Made by a program: the position numbers and the translations under genes | Shown here: piece by piece, positions 39,961 to 48,615 of the stretch | Layout: each line of letters begins with the position of its first letter | Numbering within the stretch: the first letter of the stretch is position 1 | The notes under the pieces: model-generated | Databases searched by the model: none | What the model saw: only the letters and a program-made list of their open reading frames with translations | Told to the model about the DNA's origin: nothing | NCBI RefSeq assembly: GCF_018614525.1 | Contig: NZ_JAGGOL010000036.1 | Coordinates: 28,120 to 92,119, forward strand | DNA from: Streptomyces sp. ISL-11 | GTDB taxonomy: Bacteria > Actinomycetota > Actinomycetes > Streptomycetales > Streptomycetaceae | DNA length: 64,000 bases | Direction: 5' to 3'

Positions 39961-41954
39961 CGCTCTTCAGGTGGCCGACCACCGGTGACATCCCCGTGTC
40001 CTCCAGCGAACTCCTCCTGTTCGGCGGGGCCTTGCGCTACGAAGGCCCCTTCGCGACCCGCGAGCGGCCCCTGCTGCGGATGACGTTCTGGTCCATGGCG
40101 AGGCAGTTCCCGGCCATGATCGGTACCGTGGCACGCGCCGCCTGGCGGGAGGACCCCGCCGCCCTGCTCACGCTGCTCGGCGCCGAGCTCGGACAGGGCC
40201 TGGCACGGGCCTTCGGGCTGATCGCCACCAGCCAGGTGCTCGTCGCCCTGTTCTCCGCCGGGCCCACGCCCGAACGGCTGCGCGCGGCCCTGCCCGCGCT
40301 GCTGGCGGTCACGGTGGTCACCGCCGCCTCCGCCCTGCTCTCGGCCGTCTCCCTCGCGGCCGCCGGACAGCTGGAGCCCAAGGTGGAACGGGTCTGCACC
40401 GCCCGCTTCTACCGGACGGCGGTGCGGGTCGAACTCGCGGCGCTGGAGAACAAGGAGTTCCACCGCATGCTCGACGCCGGGCGCTTCGGCACCGACTCCG
40501 TGCGGATGATGCTCAGCTCCTCGGTGCTGGTCCTCAACGCCCTGATCGGGCTGATCGCGGCCGCCGGCGTCCTCGCGCTGCTGCACCCGGCGCTGGTGTG
40601 CATGCTGGTGCTGGTCGCCGCGCCCAAGGGCTGGGGCGCGGTGGTCTCCGCCCGCCGGCAGTACGCCTCGCGCCACACCTGGATCGAGCACCGGCGCGCC
40701 ATCTCCGTCATCACCTCCACGCTCACCGGCCAGGACTCCGCCGCCGAGATCCGCGTCCACGGCGCCGGCCGGATGCTCGTCGACGCCTACGACGACATGT
40801 CCGCCACCATGGAGAAGGAACAGCAGCGCCTGGCCCGCGCCCAGGCCGCCACCCAGAGTGCAGCCTCCGCGCTGTCGGGGCTCGCGGCCCTCGCCGCGTA
40901 CGGCGTGCTGTGGCTGCTGCTCGCCGCGGGCGGCATGCCGCTGGCCGTCGCCGGCACCGCCGTGCTCGCCGTACGCTCCTCCAGCTCCGTCCTCACCTCC
41001 CTGGTGATGCAGGTCAACCGCCTCTACGAGGAGGCCATGTACCTCGGCGACCTGGAGGACGCCTGCGCGGCCGCCGAGCGGCAGGCGATCCCGACCGGCG
41101 GCACGCCACTGGCCGGCGGGGTGCGGGAGATCCGGCTGGAGAAGGTGTCCTTCCGCTATCCCGACGCCCCTGCCCCGGCGCTCCGCGACGTCAGCCTGGC
41201 CATTCCGCCCGGCAAGGTCGTCGCCCTCGTCGGCGAGAACGGCTCCGGCAAGACGACGCTGTCCAAGCTGGTGGCCGGCCTGTATCTGCCGACGTCGGGC
41301 CGGCTGTCGTGGAACGGCGTCGACATCAAGGAGGCCGACCGGGACCAGCTCTTCGACCGGGTCGCCGTGCTGTCCCAGGACTTCCCGCGCTGGCCCATGA
41401 CGGCCCGCGCCAATGTGCACATCGGCCGCCCCGGCCAGCCGATGGACCAGGGCCGCATCGACCGCGCGGCCGCCGAGGCGGACGCGACCGAGGTCGTCGA
41501 GTCCCTGCCGCACCAGTGGGACAGCCTGGTGATCAAGGGGTTCGAGCGCGGCACGCAGATCTCCGGCGGGCAGTGGCAGCGGCTCGGCAGCGCCCGCGCC
41601 CGCTACCGCCGCGCGCCCCTGCTCATCGTGGACGAGCCGACGTCGGCGCTGGACCCCAAGGCGGAGATCGAGGCGTTCCAGTCGCTGCGGACCCTCACCG
41701 ACGACGGCACGACCGTGCTGCTGATCACCCACCGCCTCGCCGCGACCGCGACCGCCGACCTCATCTACGTCCTCGACCGCGGCCGCCTGGTGGGCAAGGG
41801 CACGCACGAGGAGCTGATGGCCGTCGAGGGCGGCCTCTACCGCTCGATGTACGAACTCCAGGCGGCCCAGTACGGCATCGGCTCCGCCGTGCCCGCCGCC
41901 TCCGGCACCGCTCGGCGCGACGGCTCACCGCATGCACAGCCCGCCCAGACCTGA
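39957..41954 (+). CDS. ABC exporter, fused permease and ATPase
   Basis: A 665-residue half-transporter. The N-terminal 390 residues hold six membrane helices with an atypical domain opening GDIPVSSSELLLFGGALRYEG, then the ATPase: Walker A GENGSGKTT near 429, signature ISGGQWQRL near 532, Walker B LLIVDEPTSALD, switch ITHRL. The Gln-Trp in the signature (normally Gln-Arg) is characteristic of a subgroup found next to peptide and natural-product genes. It would work as a homodimer. No substrate gene is evident unless the small ORFs on either side belong to it. Confidence 0.85.
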   Translation: MTLFRWPTTGDIPVSSSELLLFGGALRYEGPFATRERPLLRMTFWSMARQFPAMIGTVARAAWREDPAALLTLLGAELGQGLARAFGLIATSQVLVALFSAGPTPERLRAALPALLAVTVVTAASALLSAVSLAAAGQLEPKVERVCTARFYRTAVRVELAALENKEFHRMLDAGRFGTDSVRMMLSSSVLVLNALIGLIAAAGVLALLHPALVCMLVLVAAPKGWGAVVSARRQYASRHTWIEHRRAISVITSTLTGQDSAAEIRVHGAGRMLVDAYDDMSATMEKEQQRLARAQAATQSAASALSGLAALAAYGVLWLLLAAGGMPLAVAGTAVLAVRSSSSVLTSLVMQVNRLYEEAMYLGDLEDACAAAERQAIPTGGTPLAGGVREIRLEKVSFRYPDAPAPALRDVSLAIPPGKVVALVGENGSGKTTLSKLVAGLYLPTSGRLSWNGVDIKEADRDQLFDRVAVLSQDFPRWPMTARANVHIGRPGQPMDQGRIDRAAAEADATEVVESLPHQWDSLVIKGFERGTQISGGQWQRLGSARARYRRAPLLIVDEPTSALDPKAEIEAFQSLRTLTDDGTTVLLITHRLAATATADLIYVLDRGRLVGKGTHEELMAVEGGLYRSMYELQAAQYGIGSAVPAASGTARRDGSPHAQPAQT

Positions 41955-42120
41955 CGACCGCCCCGCCGCCCCGCCGGAGCCGCCCCGGGAGCCGATGGGG
42001 CCGTTGGCGAGCACCTTGCGCGATGTCTTCGGATGCCTGGGAGTGATCACGGCGGCGGTGCTCATCTCCATGCTCTGCGTCCTCCTGGGTCACGCCTTTC
42101 CCGGACTCTCGGCCAAATGA
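41932..42120 (+). CDS. Small single-pass membrane protein
   Basis: A 62-residue protein with a Pro-rich N-terminus and one membrane helix (CLGVITAAVLISMLCVLLGHAF). It overlaps the end of the ABC gene by 23 bp in another frame, as often seen for coupled genes. No family is recognised. It could assist or regulate the transporter. Confidence 0.55.
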   Translation: MHSPPRPDDRPAAPPEPPREPMGPLASTLRDVFGCLGVITAAVLISMLCVLLGHAFPGLSAK

Positions 42121-42154
42121 CGCGGGTGCGGGGCCGGAATCGAGCCGACTGCCG

Positions 42155-42568
42155 TCAGCCGACCGGCCGCGGCTCGGTGCCCGCCTGGGCGTCGAATGCC
42201 TGACGGGCGGTCAGGATGTGATCGACGTGGGCGAGCGCCCATTCGCCGATGGCGACGGTCAGCAGTCCGGCCTCGTGCCCGAGGGGAGTCAGGCCGTATT
42301 CCACGCGCGGCGGGACCGTCGGGTAGACCGTGCGGGTGACCAGGCCGTCGCGCTCCAGCGTGCGCAGGGTCTGGGTCAGCATCTTCTGGGTGATGCCGGG
42401 CAGGGTGCGGCCGAGCTGGTTGAAGCGCAGGGGCCGCGGTTGCTGTCGGAGTGCGCCGAGCACGTACAGCGCCCACTTGTTGGCCAGCACCTCGACCACC
42501 GTGCGGGAAGGACATTCCACCGCCGGCACGGTCCAGGTGCCCTTTGCCTCGCCAGGGGCAGTATCCAT
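42155..42568 (-). CDS. HxlR-family regulator
   Basis: A 137-residue winged-helix regulator. The HxlR pattern is complete: CPSRTVVEVLANKWALYVLGALRQQPRPLRFNQL, GITQKMLTQTLRTLERDGLVTR and PPRVEYGLTPLG. A single Cys near residue 20 matches the redox- or electrophile-sensing position of this family. The frame reaches 42589, but AAAGG ahead of ATG 42568 favours the shorter form. It is divergent from the oxidoreductase with paired repeats in between, the standard arrangement in which the regulator controls both. Confidence 0.9.
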   Translation of the reverse strand: MDTAPGEAKGTWTVPAVECPSRTVVEVLANKWALYVLGALRQQPRPLRFNQLGRTLPGITQKMLTQTLRTLERDGLVTRTVYPTVPPRVEYGLTPLGHEAGLLTVAIGEWALAHVDHILTARQAFDAQAGTEPRPVG

Positions 42569-42570
42569 CA

Positions 42571-42598
42571 GGTACCTACCTTTCATCAAGGTGCCTAC
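42571..42598. promoter_or_regulatory. Paired direct repeats, candidate HxlR operator
   Basis: GGTACCTAC (42571-42579) and GGTGCCTAC (42590-42598) are 19 bp apart and sit within longer related ATCA-GGTRCCTACYTT units in the 65-bp divergent gap. A dimeric regulator could bind both on nearly the same face of the helix. Confidence 0.55.
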
Positions 42599-42633
42599 TT
42601 TACAGCGGATACTGTCTATTCGAGGATGGGCGC

Positions 42634-43563
42634 ATGCGAACGATCACTCAGCAATCCATAGGCGGTCCCGAGGTGTTGGAGGTCGCGGAGACCGACCGGC
42701 CCCGTCCTTCCTCCGGCGAGGTCCTGGTCCGCGTGCGGGCCACCGGCGTCAATCCGGCGGACTGGAAGGTCCGTTCCGGTCATGTGCGGTGGTTCGGTGA
42801 GCCACCGTTCGTCCTCGGCCATGAGTTCAGCGGGGTCGTGGCCGGGGTGGGGCCGGAGGTGACCGCGTTCCGGGCCGGGGACGAGGTCTTCGGGTGGGTG
42901 ACCCCGCCGCACGGCAGCTACGCCGACTACGTGCTCGTACCGCAGACCTCCCTCGCCGCGAAGCCGGCGAACATCGACCATGTGCACGCCGCTGCCCTGC
43001 CCATCGCGGGGCTGACCGCGTATCAGGCGCTGGTCGACATCGCGCAGGTGCGGCCTGGTCAGCGGGTCCTGGTGCACGGAGCGGCGGGCGGCGTCGGGCA
43101 CCTGGCCGTCCAGGTCGCCAAGGCGCGCGGCGCCCACGTCATCGGCACGGCGCGGGCGGCCAAACACGACTTCCTGCGGCAGCTGGGCGCCGACGAGCTC
43201 ATCGACTACACGACGACCGATTTCGCGAACACGCGGCACGTGGACGTCGTGCTGGACACGATCAGCAACGACTACGGGCCGAGGTCACTGCGCACGCTCA
43301 ATCCCGGCGGCATCCTCATCGACGTCGTGGGCGTCGGGATCGACCGTACGGCCGTGAAGGAGCGGGCGGAGGCGAGCGGGCTGCGGTTCGTCGAGTACTA
43401 CCTGGAGCCGACCCCGGCCGACCTGGCGGGCCTGGCCGGCCTGGTGGCGCGGGGTGACCTGCGGCCGGCCGTCCAGGAGACGCTGCCTCTGACCGAGGCG
43501 GCCAAGGCGCACGAACTGAGCGAGACGGGCCGGGTGCGCGGCAAGATCGTGCTCGTGCCCTGA
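42634..43563 (+). CDS. NADP-dependent quinone/enone oxidoreductase
   Basis: A 309-residue zinc-free medium-chain dehydrogenase. The N-terminal GroES-like fold has GVNPADWKVRSG and GHEFSGVV; the Rossmann motif is VHGAAGGVGHLAVQVAK near residue 150. It lacks the structural zinc Cys cluster, as in quinone reductases. The start ATG 42634 follows GAGG. Divergent pairing with an HxlR regulator suggests a response to reactive carbonyls or quinones. Confidence 0.88.
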   Translation: MRTITQQSIGGPEVLEVAETDRPRPSSGEVLVRVRATGVNPADWKVRSGHVRWFGEPPFVLGHEFSGVVAGVGPEVTAFRAGDEVFGWVTPPHGSYADYVLVPQTSLAAKPANIDHVHAAALPIAGLTAYQALVDIAQVRPGQRVLVHGAAGGVGHLAVQVAKARGAHVIGTARAAKHDFLRQLGADELIDYTTTDFANTRHVDVVLDTISNDYGPRSLRTLNPGGILIDVVGVGIDRTAVKERAEASGLRFVEYYLEPTPADLAGLAGLVARGDLRPAVQETLPLTEAAKAHELSETGRVRGKIVLVP

Positions 43564-43917
43564 CGAAGCGGCGAACCGGTCGGAGGGCTTCGTCTCCTCC
43601 GGCCGACAACGGGGCCCGGACCCTGCCCGTGCCGTGATCGGGCGCCGCCTCGCCGCGGAGCGTCGCCGTGGCCGACGGATGAAGGCGCCAGGCGCCATTA
43701 CGAGCCAAGGGCGGGCACGCGCTGCGCGCGGTATGGCGGAGCGGGTGAGGGCCTCCTACCATTCGAACGCTCCCCGTCCCACGGGCGTTCGAGGGATCGA
43801 AGATTGTCATGGGCATGCCCTGAATTGCTCGTGTCCCTCGATCGATTCGGGCCGTACCCGCTCTGGTATCCGGCCCGCCCGCAGCCGTTCGTCCCCAGGA
43901 CCATCGATTGGAGAGCC
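43564..43917. other. Intergenic region without a recognised gene
   Basis: About 350 bp between the oxidoreductase and the DUF4360 gene. A frame opening at 43804 leads into the DUF4360 gene but the added residues are unlike the family. No terminator or promoter could be called with confidence. Confidence 0.4.
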
Positions 43918-44568
43918 ATGCCCGGCGTTCTTTTCGCAGGAGCCGCGATAGCGACCCTGTTCGCCTCGCCGTTTTCCACGTACGACGCCTCGATCATCGT
44001 CAACCCGCCGCCGGACAAGATCGTCATCGAGCTCGCGACGGTCAACGGATCGGGCTGTCGCGCAGGCACCGCCGCGGTGGCCGTCTCGCCCGACAACACG
44101 GCCTTCACCGTCACCTACAGCGACTACCTCGCCCAGGTGGGCGTGGGGTCCAAGCCGACGGACGCCCGTAAGAACTGCCAGCTCAACCTGATCGTGCACG
44201 TACCGCAGGGCTTCACCTACGCCATCGCCAGCGCCGACTACCGCGGCTACGCGAAGCTGGAGAGCGGCGCCATCGGTCAGCAGAAGGCGTCGTACTACTT
44301 CCAGGGCTCGTCGACGACCGTGCCCAGCGTCCACAACTTCAGAGGCAACTACGAGGACAACTGGCAGGCGACCGACAGAGTCGACGTCGCCGCGCTGGTC
44401 TGGTCGCCCTGCGGCGAGAAGCGGAACTTCAACATCAACACCGAGGTGCGCGTCAACGCCGGCACCTCGGACCCGACGAAGACCACCAGCTTCATGACCA
44501 TGGACTCGACGGACACCGACATCAACACCGTCTACCACCTGGCCTGGAAGGAGTGCCCCCACACGTAA
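43918..44568 (+). CDS. DUF4360 secreted protein
   Basis: A 216-residue protein of the DUF4360 family, recognised from VNGSGCRAGTAAVAVSPDNTAFTVTYSDYLAQVG and the four-Cys layout. A hydrophobic N-terminus (GVLFAGAAIATLFASPF) serves as signal peptide. GGAGAG precedes the ATG. The family is common as secreted proteins of actinobacteria and fungi; function unknown. A hairpin terminator follows. Confidence 0.85.
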   Translation: MPGVLFAGAAIATLFASPFSTYDASIIVNPPPDKIVIELATVNGSGCRAGTAAVAVSPDNTAFTVTYSDYLAQVGVGSKPTDARKNCQLNLIVHVPQGFTYAIASADYRGYAKLESGAIGQQKASYYFQGSSTTVPSVHNFRGNYEDNWQATDRVDVAALVWSPCGEKRNFNINTEVRVNAGTSDPTKTTSFMTMDSTDTDINTVYHLAWKECPHT

Positions 44569-44582
44569 GGGGTAGGCGCGTC

Positions 44583-44615
44583 CACCGGCTCCCGGAGCGT
44601 CTCCGGGGGCCGGTG
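44583..44615 (+). terminator. Terminator after DUF4360 gene
   Basis: Arms CACCGGCTCCCGGAG (44583-44597) and CTCCGGGGGCCGGTG (44601-44615) pair with one mismatch around CGT. Confidence 0.7.
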
Positions 44616-44711
44616 ACGGGCACCGGTGCGGTGGACGCGGACTTGGTGAGCTCTTGACGGGGACTTTATTCCCGGCGATACCGCCCCTACCTGCGGCGAT
44701 CGCGCTCCGCT

Positions 44712-44735
44712 GATTCCCGGTGACCTAGAGGGTAT
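44712..44735 (+). promoter_or_regulatory. Sigma-B-type promoter of the ATPase/phosphatase genes
   Basis: GATT (44712-44715), 14 bp, GGGTAT (44730-44735) fits the Streptomyces sigma-B-family pattern GNNT-N14-16-GGGTAY. The -10 lies in a small dyad AGAGG-N7-CCTCT (44727-44743). Transcription would start about 20 bp before the ATPase gene. Confidence 0.55.
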
Positions 44736-44761
44736 AGACCTCTGGCGAAAAGCAAGCGAAT

Positions 44762-45445
44762 GTGGGGGGAACCACGCGAAGACAGAACGGCCCCGGAGCC
44801 CCCTCACAGGACCGTACCGGCGTCGGAGACGAGTTCTCACGCAGCGCCCTTCGCGCTACCTCGATCGCATTGAGCCTCATGCCTGCTACCAGACGCGACA
44901 CCGTGAGTCCCTTGCATACGGCCGACGCCTTCACCGGCGCCCACGACCCGGTCGTCGACCGGTTCCTTCCCCCGCGCGGAGCCGCGGGCCCCTGGGGCCC
45001 CGGAATCCCCCTGTGCATGCACAGCCCGCCCACCCGCTGGCGGCTGCACCACCTGCTCCCGCCGGGCCACCCCTCCCGTGCCGTCTCGCTTCCCGCGACG
45101 ACCCGGTCCGTCTCCGCCGCCCGCCGCTTCTGCGACCTGATGCTGGCCGAGTGGGGACTGCAGGAACTGGCCGACGACGCGGCCCTCCTGCTCTCGGAGC
45201 TCGTCACCAACGCCATCGTGCACGTCCCCGAGGCGGCCGGCATCGAGCTCGTCCTGACCCGCTCCCAGGGCCACCTGATCGCCCAGGTCACCGACGCGGG
45301 CGGCCACCTGCCCCGCTGCGGGCGGGCGGGCCCGGACAGCGAGGGCGGCCGCGGCATGTGGCTCGTCGAGCAGATCGCCGCCCGCTGGGGCCACCATGCC
45401 TCCGGCAACGGCAAGACCGTCTGGTTCACCCTCCGTCTTCCGTAG
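44762..45445 (+). CDS. Anti-sigma-factor-like ATP-binding protein
   Basis: A protein of up to 227 residues whose last 130 form a GHKL/HATPase_c_2 domain: ARRFCDLMLAEWGL, LLLSELVTNAIVH (N-box), VTDAGG (G1) and SEGGRGMWLVEQIAARWG. This is the RsbW/SpoIIAB-like single-domain kinase group abundant in Streptomyces. The N-terminal part is not conserved and the start is uncertain: GTG 44762, ATG 44879 and GTG 44903 all fit. It precedes a SpoIIE phosphatase, so the two may oppose each other on an unseen anti-anti-sigma protein. Confidence 0.75.
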   Translation: MGGTTRRQNGPGAPSQDRTGVGDEFSRSALRATSIALSLMPATRRDTVSPLHTADAFTGAHDPVVDRFLPPRGAAGPWGPGIPLCMHSPPTRWRLHHLLPPGHPSRAVSLPATTRSVSAARRFCDLMLAEWGLQELADDAALLLSELVTNAIVHVPEAAGIELVLTRSQGHLIAQVTDAGGHLPRCGRAGPDSEGGRGMWLVEQIAARWGHHASGNGKTVWFTLRLP

Positions 45446-45656
45446 CCCCCGCACCTCCTCTCCCTTCCTTTTCCGGGCCTCCCCTTGGCCGGCCCCCTCC
45501 GGTTGCCGACGCACCGGCCCTGTGCCGCGGGCTGCGCGGTGGGCCCCTTCGGAGAGACGATGGAAGACACTGCGGCGCACACGGCGCACCCGACGACACG
45601 GGTCCGGTCGGCGCGGGGCCGCCGCACCACCCACGGCGGGCGGAAGGAGGACCCCG

Positions 45657-47729
45657 ATGGGTACGACCGACGCCGACGCGTTCCGGTCGGAACCCGTCCG
45701 GCCCACGGGAGCCCCCTTCGAGCCGGGCGGACTGCTGGACGTGCTCAGCGTGGCCGCCGTCGTCCTCGACGAGCAGGGGCGGATCGTCCTGTGGAGCCCC
45801 CAGGCGGAGGAACTGTTCGGCTGGAGCGCCCGGGAGGCGCTCGGCCGCTACGCCGCCCAGCTGCTGGTCCTCGACGAATACCTCGACGCGGTCCTGGAAC
45901 TGTTCGCCAAGGTGATGGGCGGCGAGTCCTGGGCCGGCGTCTTCCCCGCCCGCCACAAGGACGGCACCGCCCGCCTGGTGGAGTTCCGCAACATGCGGCT
46001 GGAGGACCAGAGCGGGAGCTTCTATGCCCTCGGCATGGCCACCGACCAGGAGGTCCTGCGGCACGTCGAGCGCGATCTCGCCCTCTCGATCCGGCTCGTC
46101 GCCCAGTCCCCGATCGGGCTGGCCGTCCTGGACAACGACCTGCGCTTCGTCATGGTCAACCCCGCCCTGGAACGCATCCACGGCCTGCCCTCCGAGGCGC
46201 ACCTCGGCCGCCGGGTCGGCGAGGCGCTGCCGGAAGCCGACGTCGAGGAGATCGAGTCGGCCATGCGTGAAGTGCTGGCCACGGGCGTCCCGCTGCTGGA
46301 CCGGTTCGCCGTGGGCGCCAGGGGCGGGGGTGCCACCGAGGAGACGGCGCAGCTGGTTTCCTACTACCGGCTGGAGGACCCGGCCGGCCGGCCGCTCGGC
46401 CTCGCCACCTCGGTGGTCGACGTCACCGACCGGCACCGCGTGGACACCGAGGCGCGCCGCCGGACCGCCCTGATCGCCGACGCCTCCGTGCTCATCGGCA
46501 CCACGCTCGACCTCGACCAGACCGCCCGGGAGCTCGCCGAGGTCGTGGTGCCCGGCCTGGCCGACGTCGCCGCGGTCGACATCCTGGACACCGTCCTCGG
46601 CGGCGAGCACGCTCCGCCGGACGGGCGGGCCGCGGTGTTCCGGGCGCTGGCCGTGGCCGCGAACGACGCCCCCGACGCCGTCCGCGCCGCCGACCCGCCC
46701 GGCCAGATCGCCCAGTACGCCGCCGACCGGCTGGTCACCCGGTGCGTGCGGACCGGCCACCCCGTCCACGTCCCCCACGTACGGAAGGAGGACCTGCCGG
46801 GCATCGCTCGCGACAGCGAGGCCGCCGCGCTGCTGGACCGCGCCGGCCTGCACTCCTACCTGGCGGTGCCGCTGATCGCCCGGGGCGAGGTGCTCGGCGC
46901 CCTGGACCTCAAGCGCCTGAGCAACCCGCAGCCCTTCGGGGAGGAGGACGTCGCCCTCGCCGCGGAACTGGCCGCCCGCGCCGCCGTCTGCATCGACAAC
47001 GCCCGCTGGTACCAGCGCGAGCGCTCCACGGCCCTCACCCTCCAGCGCGACCTGCTCCCGCAGCGGCCCCCGCGGCTGCCCGGCCTGGAGATCGCCTACC
47101 GCTACCAGCCCGCCGGCACCGCCAGCCAGGTGGGCGGCGACTGGTTCGACGTCATCCCGCAGGACGGGGAGAAGAGCGCCCTGGTCGTCGGCGACGTCAT
47201 GGGCAGCGGCATCAACGCCGCCGCCGCCATGGGCCAGCTGCGCACGGCCGCCCGGACGCTCTCCCAGCTGGGCCTGGACCCCGCCGAGGTGATGCACCAC
47301 CTCGACCGCACCGCCAGTGGTCTGGACCAGATGATCGCCACGTGTCTCTACGCGGTCTACGACCCGGAGCGCGGCCGGTGCTGCGCGGCCAACGCGGGCC
47401 ACCTGCCGCCCGCCCTCGTACGCCCCGGCCGGCGCCCGGCCCTGCTGGACCTGCCCGCCGGCGCCCCGCTGGGCGTCGGGGGCGTGCCCTTCGAGAGCGT
47501 CTCCGTGGATCTCGTCCCCGGCGACGAGCTCGTCCTCTACACCGACGGCCTGGTCGAAACGCGTGACCAGGACATCGACAGCCGGCTGGAGACCCTGCTC
47601 ACCGTTCTCGACGACGCCGCCCCCGCGGACCTGGAGGGGACCTGCGATCTGCTGCTGTCGACCCTGCGCGCCGGGAACGACCAGGACGACGTGGCTCTCC
47701 TGATCGCCCGCGTCACGGGTCGGGTGTGA
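45657..47729 (+). CDS. PAS-PAS-GAF-SpoIIE protein phosphatase
   Basis: A 690-residue RsbU-like phosphatase. Two PAS domains (about 20-135 and 145-265, with FGWSAREALGRYA and NPALERIHG) and a GAF domain (280-450) sense an unknown signal. The PP2C catalytic domain (465-685) has GGDWFDVI, GDVMGSG, LYTDGLVETRD and DDVALLIA, which hold the metal-binding Asp residues. GGAAGGAGG fixes the start at 45657. Such enzymes dephosphorylate anti-anti-sigma factors to free a stress sigma factor. The anti-sigma-like ATPase upstream and the sigma-B-family gene at 62015 are candidate partners. Confidence 0.9.
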   Translation: MGTTDADAFRSEPVRPTGAPFEPGGLLDVLSVAAVVLDEQGRIVLWSPQAEELFGWSAREALGRYAAQLLVLDEYLDAVLELFAKVMGGESWAGVFPARHKDGTARLVEFRNMRLEDQSGSFYALGMATDQEVLRHVERDLALSIRLVAQSPIGLAVLDNDLRFVMVNPALERIHGLPSEAHLGRRVGEALPEADVEEIESAMREVLATGVPLLDRFAVGARGGGATEETAQLVSYYRLEDPAGRPLGLATSVVDVTDRHRVDTEARRRTALIADASVLIGTTLDLDQTARELAEVVVPGLADVAAVDILDTVLGGEHAPPDGRAAVFRALAVAANDAPDAVRAADPPGQIAQYAADRLVTRCVRTGHPVHVPHVRKEDLPGIARDSEAAALLDRAGLHSYLAVPLIARGEVLGALDLKRLSNPQPFGEEDVALAAELAARAAVCIDNARWYQRERSTALTLQRDLLPQRPPRLPGLEIAYRYQPAGTASQVGGDWFDVIPQDGEKSALVVGDVMGSGINAAAAMGQLRTAARTLSQLGLDPAEVMHHLDRTASGLDQMIATCLYAVYDPERGRCCAANAGHLPPALVRPGRRPALLDLPAGAPLGVGGVPFESVSVDLVPGDELVLYTDGLVETRDQDIDSRLETLLTVLDDAAPADLEGTCDLLLSTLRAGNDQDDVALLIARVTGRV

Positions 47730-47753
47730 CCGGCGGCTCCTCGCCCGCGGGCT

Positions 47754-47923
47754 GTCTTTGCCGCCTGCGGCGGCGGGCGCCCTGCGGGCGCGTCCTCAAA
47801 TTCCCCCAGCTACCGCTGGGAGGTGCCCCCAACGGGCTTGATTTCGGCTGAGCTCAGCCACAATCAAGCCTGTCCGGCGCTTGAGGACACCACCGCGCAG
47901 CGGCGTTGCGCACGACACGGCCC
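47754..47923. repeat. Dispersed palindromic repeat, copy D
   Basis: Nearly the same 170 bp as copy A, starting GTCTTTGCC and ending CACGACACGGCCCG, including CCCCCAGCTACCGCTGG and the right-end CCTGTCCGGCGCTTGAGGAC. It separates the convergent SpoIIE and barrel-protein genes. Confidence 0.85.
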
Positions 47924-47951
47924 GCGTAGAGCCCGGAAGCCGGTCAGCCGG

Positions 47952-48458
47952 TCAGCCGGTCAGCCGCACGCGGTACGAGGCCCGTTCGCCGTCCAGCGTG
48001 ATGCGGGCCTCGCCGGTCGCACCCGCGTACGTGCCGGTGCCGCCCGTGACCGCCGCGGTCGTGACCCACGGGCCGCGGCCGAACCGGTCGGTCATGGACG
48101 TCAGGACCAGCGTGCCGTCGTCGGTCCGCAGCACGCGCTGGCACTGGGTCACCACGCCCTCGTACCGCGCGAGGACGACCTCGCAGCGGTCGCTCGCGTC
48201 CCCGACGCGCCTGCCCGCGCTCTCCTTGCCGGCCCGGTCGACGGCGGTGGTGTGCAGGTCGAAGTAGGTGACCCAGCTGTCACCGGTCCTCGGGTTGTCC
48301 GGCTGGGTGCCGACCTTCTGCACCGCCGTCAGCCGGAGCTCGCGATCCCCGTCCGCCGCTGCGGACGACGAGGACAGCGCGCTGAACGTCACGGCACCGG
48401 CGACGGCCGCCGCGGCGGCGAGGACGGTCAGGGCGCGGCGGGGACGGTCACGGAACAT
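47952..48458 (-). CDS. Secreted allene-oxide-cyclase-barrel-like protein
   Basis: A 168-residue precursor with a basic-hydrophobic signal peptide (FRDRPRRALTVLAAAAAVAG, cleavage near SSAAA). The mature part is a beta-barrel of the AOC/dirigent-like type, recognised from VGDASDRCEVVLARYEGVVTQCQRVL and the end pattern VTGGTGTYAGATGEARI. Two Cys residues could pair. GGAGG precedes ATG 48458. Streptomyces has many such small secreted barrels, of unknown function. An 8-bp tandem repeat overlaps its stop codon. Confidence 0.7.
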   Translation of the reverse strand: MFRDRPRRALTVLAAAAAVAGAVTFSALSSSSAAADGDRELRLTAVQKVGTQPDNPRTGDSWVTYFDLHTTAVDRAGKESAGRRVGDASDRCEVVLARYEGVVTQCQRVLRTDDGTLVLTSMTDRFGRGPWVTTAAVTGGTGTYAGATGEARITLDGERASYRVRLTG

Positions 48459-48615
48459 GGGGGCCTCCAGGTCAAGTCCGGTGCAGCGCCCCCGAGTCAC
48501 GGTTCCCCCACCCGCCCCGTCCGGCGCTGCGTTCACCTCGACGCCGACGGTATCGCGGAGCGACGGTCCGCCGACACGAAGTCACCCATCAGATACCGCC
48601 ATTCCCGCCAGGGGC

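Noticed and set aside
47938..47966. An 8-bp tandem repeat (AGCCGGTC, about 3.5 units) at the stop codon of the barrel protein
   Set aside because: Length changes would fall after the stop codon, so phase variation of the protein is not expected.
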